A DNA stretch of 64,000 nt from Chaenocephalus aceratus (Eukaryota; Chordata; Actinopteri; Perciformes; Channichthyidae): assembly GCA_023974075.1 (NCBI GenBank), contig JAMFTG010000065.1, positions 382,501 through 446,500 on the forward strand, written 5' to 3'. This document shows positions 56,763 through 64,000 of the stretch, in pieces; position 1 is the stretch's first letter; each line of letters opens with the position of its first letter. The translations under genes were made by a program, and so were the position numbers. Below the pieces are notes generated by a model, which was given only the letters and a program-made list of their open reading frames with translations, searched no databases and was not told the origin of the DNA.

Positions 56763-59700
56763 CTTCCAGGGAAGAATGAAAAATAAAGTTGATTCAATAC
56801 AACAATAAACACTAAACATTCAAAGGTGCTTAACGTTGTAGACATAAATTAATTAGAGTTTCTTTAATGAAAACATTAGTTTTGTGATTGTCTCTGTGCA
56901 TCCAATGATTTAATTAACTATCACAGAGTAACTTTAAATCTTACATTTCCATCTGCATATCTACGGAAGAGGATAAGGGCCACATGTAAACAAATATTTG
57001 AAAGTGATTTTTTTTTTGTTCTGTTCTGAGATTAAAGTCAGTTTTCTGATTTGAAAAAAGCCAGAATTCTGACTTTAATCTCAAAACAAATGATCAAATC
57101 TTGAACTAAAAACGTGAAACAAATTAATTAATTAGAATTATTTTGGCATATTTGAAATAATGATTATCTTCAGAAAGCCTCTAGAAACGGGGCCAGGGAG
57201 TAATTAGGGGTCCGGTGCCTTGCTCAAGGGGCACCTCACAGTGGCCCAGGAGGTGAACTCGGTCCAACGTCCAAGCCGCTACAAACTGAACCACCGCCGC
57301 CCCAAAGCACAGGATGTACATGTATACACTTACCTCTCTGTCGTGATGCGCTGCTGCTGCATCTCTTTATTTTTTGAGAAGCCTAGCAGAAAACAAAGTT
57401 AACAACAAGAAAAATGATCAAATATTTTGATAGTTGAACTACAGTTGACTCTTTATCTTCCTAATTTACAAACACACCTCTGAAGCCCTATTCAGTTACG
57501 AATTGACACTTGCTGATGATTTTGTATTTTAGGATCTGGAGTGGGATTGTCTATCACCAGAAATGAGCAAATATGAAATCTAGAATGGAAATCACCCTCC
57601 AAAGTGCACTGTTATCTCCTTTTGCTCTCTTAGTCATCCCCTGCGTACAGGATGCAGATGTCGATTGTACCGTGTGAGACATGTTTTGAATGTTTCAAAA
57701 CGCTTACGTGTGTAGATCAGGATCAGCATGAGCATAAACAGCAGCAGCAGCAGCGCGGCTACACAGATGATCACAGTAATGACGACATGAGGGCCATCTG
57801 CAAACACGCAAAGCAAATATCAAGCAGGAATTTCACAGATAAAAAATGTAGAAACAGTTTCCCGCTGCAGAAGGCTTAAGATGTCGAAAGGGCTCTCTTA
57901 CCACGACTCTCAGCAAATGCAGTAGTCGTTGAAGAAACAGGAAATGTGGGTGTCGGTTGTTGCACTGAAAAAAAGTGCATTGAAGTTACACATGAACGCT
58001 TACAAATGAAGAAAAACATAACGCTCTCAGATGTTTCAATTGTGAATTCTTAATCCAACACTGATTTTTGCCAGAGCTTTTAACACAGTGCTGATCTGTC
58101 ACCTGATTTCTTGCCTTTGTTTGATTTCCTGATCAAGTCCAAAGAATGTGGAGCAATTACAGCCTGTTCAACTCTTAATTTGTTAAGTTGTCAGTAAATA
58201 AATACAACAATCTTTGGTTACAAATATTTTTGGGTTATTTTTTTTATCAATGAAGCTTTGATTTCAAATTTTAACAATCCAAAATTTAAAAATAAATTAT
58301 ATTGTTACGATGAGCAAAGGAACATTACTGCTTTTACATAACCTTAAACAGTTTTGATTTCTTCCTCTACTTGTCGTTTCCCCCCGTGAAACTTGACAGA
58401 TCAAAAGCACATTATTCAAATAACTTGAGAAAGAAAGAAAAACATGTTCAGCGGTGATCAAGAAAAGTGTAGCTTTGTTTTCATGCTAGCCATCAATGCT
58501 TGACTCTCCTACAATCTGAATCAGAGCAAATAACATCAACAACATAAAATAACACAACTCACCAACAGTCATCAGAAATCTGTTGAAGAAGGAGTTGCTT
58601 TGTGTTTCAGTCTTGCTTTCTGCTCCACACCAGTAAGTCCCGCTGTCTTCCTTTGTTACGCCTCTCACTGTTATGGTGAGGTTTCTCTTCTCTGTTTCAT
58701 CACTCGTGGAAAACCTCTCAGTGTTCTGGGCAGTGCTGACTACATGTTCACATTTAGATGGATCTTCTCCCTTACAGATGAACTTCTTTACTGGAGCACC
58801 CTCTGGATATTGACACCAGTATGTCATATTCTGTCCAATAGTTGGAGACCTGGTGAAGTTTTTGATAGCAGCTGGAAACAGACAGACAGCACGGACTGTA
58901 TTTAACAGCATAATCAGAGAAACCTTTATCATTAATCTCAGGTATTCAGTTTCTCACCTCTTAACCTCCAGTTGTATTTTCCTGAGAGCAGCTCTGTAAC
59001 TTCCTTCAGTTGATTCCTCTCCACACCAGTAGACTCCAGCGTGCTGTGGGGACACATTACTGATGGACAAAGTGAAGCCACTCTCTGTTTCTGTGAGAGT
59101 GAACGTCCCGTTTGACCTCAGAGCAGATTTTGTTGATAAAATATCTTCACAGATTGGACCGTTCTCTTTGCAGACAAACTTGAATCTGGAGTCCTCTTTG
59201 TTTCCTTCGTCACACGTGATGGAGGTTTGAGCTGTTCTGTACGCAGTTTGATTAAATGGTTTCTTGCAGTCTGCAGCTACAAATAAAATAGAAAGTAAAA
59301 CATGCAACATTTTGTTATGTGCTTCACTGGTAAAAACAAAATACCAAGAATAAACCATTAAATAAAATGTGAGTATTTGATTTCTGAAGTTATAGGAAAT
59401 ATCTGTGATGTACAATCTATAGCTTTAAATGGTTTCTTGCAGCCCCCTTCATCTGCAACTAAAAAATGGAAGCACAACTCAAATCTGTGTGATATGTCGG
59501 CTTTATAGCAAATTGCTTTGTAGCTGACGACTAAAAATAGATGACTGAATGAGGAATGTTACGTTTACATGCATGATACTTTAGTTCTTTGAAGGTTTGG
59601 TTAGTATTTAACACAGTAACAGAGGACAAGATACATTAATAAAACAAGATGCAGCATTTCTTACCAACTTTCAATTTCACTTCTGCATTTTGGTGAGGTT

Positions 59701-61104
59701 TTGTTTGCCACCTGTATTCCCCTGCGTCTGAACGTTGAAGCTGTTTGATGCCCAATCTGAGACTTTTATTTTTTGTATCATGGTACACGGAAAGTCTTTC
59801 TTTGTTTTCCCACGTGTCTTTCTGAGTGCTTTTAATGATAACAACTTTGCTTTTAAATACATCAATATGTTTTCCATTTGTTTCAGTGTATTTCCAGGTA
59901 AAATTAACCCATCCGCCGTCGCATCCCTTCAACTCAGGTGAGGCCTCACAGCCTGTAGAGAGAGAGAGAAAAGTTAAAAATATGTCAGATTCTCAGGACA
60001 CACTTTCGGGATCAATAAGTACATCATTTTGTGTTAAAGCTTTAAACTGCTTTTGAATATTTCCCTTCTGTGGGACGGATAAAAGCTAATATATACTTCC
60101 CTGTCGAGATGGTGGAGACCACAAACAGAGCCAAAGAGAAAGAAATTTGCCAAGAATTTCAGAAAATTTGCCATTTATACATTTGATAATAGGTAATTGT
60201 TATCTTCTCCAAAATAACCAATACAAAGTAAGTAGAGATTAAAACTGTTTCTGTTTAAAGGCTGGATTAAATTCAATTTAAAAAAACTTTTGAGATGTTT
60301 TGTTATTTTATGTGGTCCGTGACATCTGTACATTTCACATAATTATCTGTAGCTGGTCATACAGGCTGTGGTTGGTGCATATATTTGGACAGAGTGATAT
60401 CCAACATTTAAAAACACAAGTCTTATACCGTCATATTCACATACATACAGCACCTACAAATGTATTGTCACTTACTATAGGCTGTAGCATTTATATACAG
60501 CACAGATAATTCCCTGTTAACCGCTGCCAGAGTTAAGACGGTTGACTTGTTATCACCAGCATCTGTTTGGTAATTTCTTTAAACCCTAACTCTATTTTTT
60601 TCTGAATTTACAATGGCCAAAAAAAGCCTAAGTGCCTTTCACTTCTGCCTTTGATTTCCACATTTTAAATATATAGCACCTCAAAAATAAGTCTGAATAC
60701 TTCTTCAAATAAAGAAACCCATGTTAACATATTTATTTAGTCAACATTGTAAGTTACACATAAATATCATCCGACAAAAGTGATTTTTGTGTTATTTTAC
60801 GAACAAGCTGTCACAAGATCTGCTCTTATAGCAGCGTGTTTACATGAAATACATAGAAACCTTTAATGATAAGTTATTGGGCGCTGATTTGTTAAATGAA
60901 ATAATCATAATGAGGAGCAGAAAACTGGTATCAGTATTAGTTTGCTGCAGTAGCCTAGACATGTGTTAACATATAGAAATACAGACGGAGTAACTACACC
61001 ACAAGACGTATGGAAAGTGGTTAATTTCTTATCAAGTCTCTGATATCAGACAGAATTCATATTTTACCTGTAAAGAGCGAGAGGAACAGCAGAAAGCTCC
61101 TCAT
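56463..61104 (-). CDS. Receptor unit A: pIgR/CD300-like Ig receptor with ITIM-like tail
   Basis: The best-preserved member. Exons on the minus strand are leader 61,068-61,104, D1 59,664-59,952, D2 58,958-59,276, D3 58,563-58,871, stalk 57,902-57,964, transmembrane 57,708-57,797, juxtamembrane 57,334-57,382 and tail 56,463-56,762. D2 and D3 have the V-type Cys pair plus the extra pair of CD300/pIgR domains. The span (VVITVIICVAALLLLLFMLM) has no charge. The tail carries LHYSTI (an ITIM match), CDYSAV, PLYSTV and DYIYEEI, so recruitment of SH2 phosphatases is plausible. Problems: the D2 donor context has one extra base (GTTAAGAG|GT against GTTAAAG|GT in unit C), and the juxtamembrane exon does not join the tail in phase. 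Consensus error or decay cannot be separated here. Likely a leukocyte inhibitory receptor; assignment as PIGRL versus CMRF35-like is open. Confidence 0.82.
57334..57382 (-). CDS. Unit A juxtamembrane exon
   Basis: The acceptor is TTTCTGCTAG and the donor is GTAAGTG. It continues the transmembrane exon in frame as RFSKNKEMQQQRITTER, leaving two bases, while the tail exon starts in phase 0. One base in the A6 run could explain the conflict, or another small exon is missed. Confidence 0.6.
57708..57797 (-). CDS. Unit A transmembrane exon
   Basis: The acceptor is GTGTTTGCAG and the donor is GTAAGCG. It encodes DGPHVVITVIICVAALLLLL then FMLMLILIYT. It has no charged residue, unlike unit C. Confidence 0.85.
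57902..57964 (-). CDS. Unit A stalk exon
   Basis: The acceptor is TTTTTTTCAG and the donor is GTAAGAGAG. It encodes VQQPTPTFPVSSTTTAFAES, a Pro/Ser/Thr-rich and probably O-glycosylated stalk, in phase with both D3 and the transmembrane exon. Confidence 0.8.
58563..58871 (-). CDS. Unit A D3 Ig V-type exon
   Basis: Open throughout: FTRSPTIGQNMTYWCQYPEG, KKFICKGEDPSKCEHVVSTA, SGTYWCGAESKTETQSNSFF. It has the canonical pair (YWC...YWC) plus ICKG/KCEH. The acceptor is TGTTTCCAG and the donor GTTG|GTGAGT. Confidence 0.87.
58958..59276 (-). CDS. Unit A D2 Ig V-type exon
   Basis: AADCKKPFNQTAYRTAQTSI to AALRKIQLEVK, nearly identical to unit C D2; differences include KK versus KD and FVCK versus FFCK. 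The intron upstream is also nearly identical for about 150 bases. Confidence 0.87.
59427..59461 (-). pseudogene. Relic of a second D2 exon start
   Basis: On the minus strand an acceptor CATTTTTTAG is followed by TTGCAGATGAAGGGGGCTGC then AAGAAACCATTTAA. This is the first 35 bases of a D2-type exon, cut off exactly where near-identity with unit C begins. It marks a recombination junction. Confidence 0.75.
59664..59952 (-). CDS. Unit A D1 Ig exon, non-canonical cysteines
   Basis: The acceptor is TCTCTCTACAG and the donor GTTG|GTAAGAA. It reads CEASPELKGCDGGWVNFTWK, HIDVFKSKVVIIKSTQKDTW and RSDAGEYRWQTKPHQNAEVK. The fold is recognisable (SDAGEY), but the B-strand Cys is Trp (FTWKY) and the F-strand YxC is YRW. 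Two Cys remain near the N-terminus. Confidence 0.82.
61068..61104 (-). CDS. Unit A leader exon
   Basis: Encodes MRSFLLFLSLFT plus a split Gly codon that joins D1 as G-C-E-A-S. The donor is GTAAAATATG. A typical short signal peptide. Confidence 0.82.
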
Positions 61105-63320
61105 TGTCTTCGATGCTGAAATCCTCAGTGCGATAAATGTTCTGCACCACGGATCCAGTTCCTCTTGTATCAGTGGGCTCACATTCAGCACAGCTGTGTT
61201 TCCTGTGATGTTCGGAAACATTACCTGACCCCTTTTCATCGGCTTCCTCTTTTTCTTCTTCGGTTTTCTCTGTTATTGTAAATTCTATTGTAATTGTAAA
61301 ATAAAAAATCCTAGCAATACTTTCATCCTTATCTAGTGTTGAACATAGTTTACTGTATATTCCTTTATTGGTAATGGTTGTTCAAAGCTGAAAGACAAGC
61401 AAGCTCAAGTGTCTCACTAAAAGCTCTTAACAAAATATGTTGAAACTGCTAGAAGTGAGTCTAGATATTATTATTTTTTACTCACAATACGTTTAAATGT
61501 GAAGTTTAAATGCATTTGTATTACAGTAAGGGTGAGTTATACAAGTGATGTTCATCTAAGGGCAGTTGTGTTAAATACATTTCCTGTTAAACCCCGAGCC
61601 TGTTTTTCAGGTTTCAGGCTCGAAAATGACATTCCCAGAACAAATGACTATAACTTCACTTCTAAAAGGTTTATATGAATATTTGTTGTTATAAAAGCAA
61701 GGTTACATCTGTGAGTTGGATGTAGAAGTGTCAGAATCAATATAGATGTTTCTGTGTCAGAGTAAATTCAGATGGAACATAGCAAAAATATGTAAATTCC
61801 TGTCTCCGCCTAAAGAAAACCCATTACTTATAGTGAAGACCAACCTTGAATGATGGGTTAGTAGCTTAAAAGCTTTAGGAATCCAAATTATAACATATAA
61901 TAAGTACCCTGTATCAAGATTGAGGCAAAACAAGTGATATTTGACCTTTTTAGAGAGGTTATGAAAATAAAGTCCAGGCGGAATAAGCTTTGGGCACATT
62001 TGGGCACATTTGGTTCCATCAGTGCCATTTGACCTTTTTCAGATACCAGACTATAAAAATCATTGTATTACATTGAATCATCACTATAGGTATTCATTCC
62101 ATTAAAAAAAAAAAAATGTAAATAAAAAAAAAGATTCTTAAAAAAATATTAAAAATATTTGTGTGAGTGTGTATACAAAAAATCAGGGTCCCCGTCGGCG
62201 GGGACCTTCGGGCTTAACAGGTTTTAACACATGAAAACATTTAGTCGAATCATCACAGACGTGTGAGGGGGTTCTTATACTGTAGAACCAACTCCATGGG
62301 TACAGGAGAAAAAAGTTTGGGAACCACTGCTTTGATAGTACTGGAGGCAGGACACCAGGCTTATCAAAAGTCAAGTCAAAGTGAACTTTGTTGTCAATCT
62401 TTCAGTTTGTATTTACAGACAGAAAGACCAAATAATGGTTTCCTACAATCCAGAGAAAACCAACAAAATAAATTGGAAAATGTATTTAAAATGTTTTTTT
62501 GTGGAAATGTATTGCAATCCTTAATCTTTCTACGTACCCCCTGCAGTCCCCTGATTTACCCCTAGGGGTCCTCGTTTTAAAGAACTGTTCACATTATAGA
62601 TGACGACCATTGTCCCCTATAGTCAGAAACGTTTTACTATTGTAGCTTTTTGACATTGGAAACAACCACCTTACAGAATAAAAGGAGCCAAACTACAGCT
62701 GGTGTCAGTGTCACAAACTTTTAAAGCATTTTTCTGAAATAATTTTTTTATTTTTCGAAACATTTCTTTTTTCTGTAGATGTTTACATTTGTTGTTCTTC
62801 TTATAATTTATCTTACCTATCAGCAAAGCCTTGTGCAGCTATTGTTTTTGTGCTATACTGCATATACACACCTGCAATAACACTAATAGAAAAAAAAACA
62901 ATGCTAAACTAAAACTTTTTTTATTATCAATATAAAAGCATTTTTTACACAAATGGAATATAGTATTGAATGATATTGTAAAATAACAAGTGACAGAATT
63001 TATTAATAAATAAAGTCAAAAAAGTAGGAAGGATTTCAAAAAGATGAATGAAATAAATGTTGCATAACATTTTGTACAGTTTACAATATATACAGTGAAT
63101 ATATCAGTCTGAGGCTGTGGGGAAAGGTTGCAGATTCATGAGATTATTACTTTAATCTAAAATGCATACATTTAATTCAGTATGTTCCTGTAGCATTCAG
63201 TAATATCAGTGCTCATCTTTAGCACAGATGTTGTTTGTGTATATTACACACATTTTGGACATACATACAGAGAGTACACAAATCAAAAGTTTGGGAGTTT
63301 TGTGTTCGTAATGATGGAGG
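61105..63320. other. Unit A upstream DNA, no gene
   Basis: AT-rich sequence. 62,300-62,330 (AGTTTGGGAACCACTG) looks like a decayed hAT terminus. 62,630-62,880 is paralogous to unit B upstream DNA. Long A runs occur at 62,105-62,160. No promoter element was identified with confidence. Confidence 0.5.
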
Positions 63321-63394
63321 TGTTACGGTAGAGCGAAGGAAGCAGGTAGGACCCAAATGCAGATTAAAGTGAAAAGAATTCCTTTATTTCAAGG

Positions 63395-63436
<42 letters not shown>

Positions 63437-63705
63437 GCAGAACAGAACACTCACCGAGGACAAGCCAAATCACAAGACAACCCGACAAAGAGAGACAGAA
63501 AACCCAGAACTTAAATACACCCAGGACTAATCACATAAACACGAGACAGGTGAGGAGGGAGGAGAAAACACATAGGTAACACAATCGGGTAATCAGAGAG
63601 GGAAACCGACAGAAAGCAAACAGGCAGGAACACTTTACAAAATAAAATAGGAAACCCAAAGATAGAAAAGGACACGAAAAATACCAACACAGACAAATCC
63701 TAACA
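63321..63705. mobile_element. Solo LTR (385 bp)
   Basis: TGTTACGGTAGAGCG...AATCCTAACA with perfect 5-bp duplications GGAGG (63,316-63,320 and 63,706-63,710). Contains a (TA)n run at 63,399-63,432. Same family as 47,543-47,887. Confidence 0.94.
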
Positions 63706-64000
63706 GGAGGTTGAACTCATAATGAATGTTTTGCCAACTAATCCTTATTCTTCAAACCCCTGATTTAAAGTATTATTTCCTTAACAATATACTAAAGCAT
63801 GCTCCCACATACATATGTTACTACTACCCCTGACTTTACCATAATGCACACACCTGCTGCCAAGTCTTTAATCAAAACAGTATATTTCCAACCTTCTATC
63901 AACCACACCTGTATGAAATCATATCACATGTTTGGGGATCAGTGCAGATACTTCAAATCAAACAAAGTGAACTATTAAATGATTACTGAAGTGTGAAGCC

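Overview
This window is nuclear DNA from a teleost fish, probably a perch-like (percomorph) species. The evidence is vertebrate-type intron/exon genes, dense (CA)n and (GAA)n microsatellites, typical fish hAT, LTR and LINE debris, and a cluster of pIgR/CD300-type immunoglobulin receptor genes. It is repeat-rich. Almost every long open frame in the first 2.4 kb and across the dinucleotide arrays comes from tandem repeats.

Layout. (1) 1-10,971, + strand: two minisatellites, then the last eight coding exons (about 405 codons) of a cullin-associated NEDD8-dissociated protein, best matched to CAND2, ending at a TAG stop and an AATAAA signal. A 37-bp minisatellite and retroelement debris fill its introns. 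(2) 11-16.7 kb: a nested stack. A 5'-truncated LINE tail holds an LTR retrotransposon with ATCCA target duplications. That element carries gag and an RNase H remnant but lacks most of pol, and one of its LTRs holds a 915-bp hAT element. (3) 17.4-25.4 kb: DNA-transposon tangle. A roughly 4-kb element with about 195-bp terminal inverted repeats carries a broken SWIM zinc-finger/YqaJ-type nuclease gene. Next to it lie an element with a THAP exon and several foldback elements. (4) 26.9-48.2 kb, - strand: three decayed units of the immunoglobulin receptor cluster (called D, C and B here), split by hAT elements, a broken multi-exon hAT transposase gene, MITEs and a solo LTR. (5) 49.0-55.8 kb: a nested hAT block with a nearly complete hAT transposase gene on the - strand. 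(6) 56.4-61.1 kb, - strand: unit A, the best-preserved receptor (leader, three V-type Ig domains, stalk, transmembrane exon, ITIM-like tail). (7) 61.1-64.0 kb: unit A upstream DNA and a solo LTR.

Functional reading. CAND2 would act in cullin-RING ligase exchange. The receptor cluster would encode leukocyte surface receptors, with unit A resembling an inhibitory member. Neither is clean as read. CAND2 has three single-base indels and one non-AG acceptor, and unit A has frame conflicts at two exon joins. Isolated homopolymer-type indels suggest consensus errors in a long-read assembly, but real decay is clear in units B, C and D.

The strongest candidate for an undescribed system is the SWIM-YqaJ element at about 18.36-22.34 kb. 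The most informative biology in the receptor cluster is the nearly identical D2-D3 cassette shared by units A and C, with a relic exon end at its edge.
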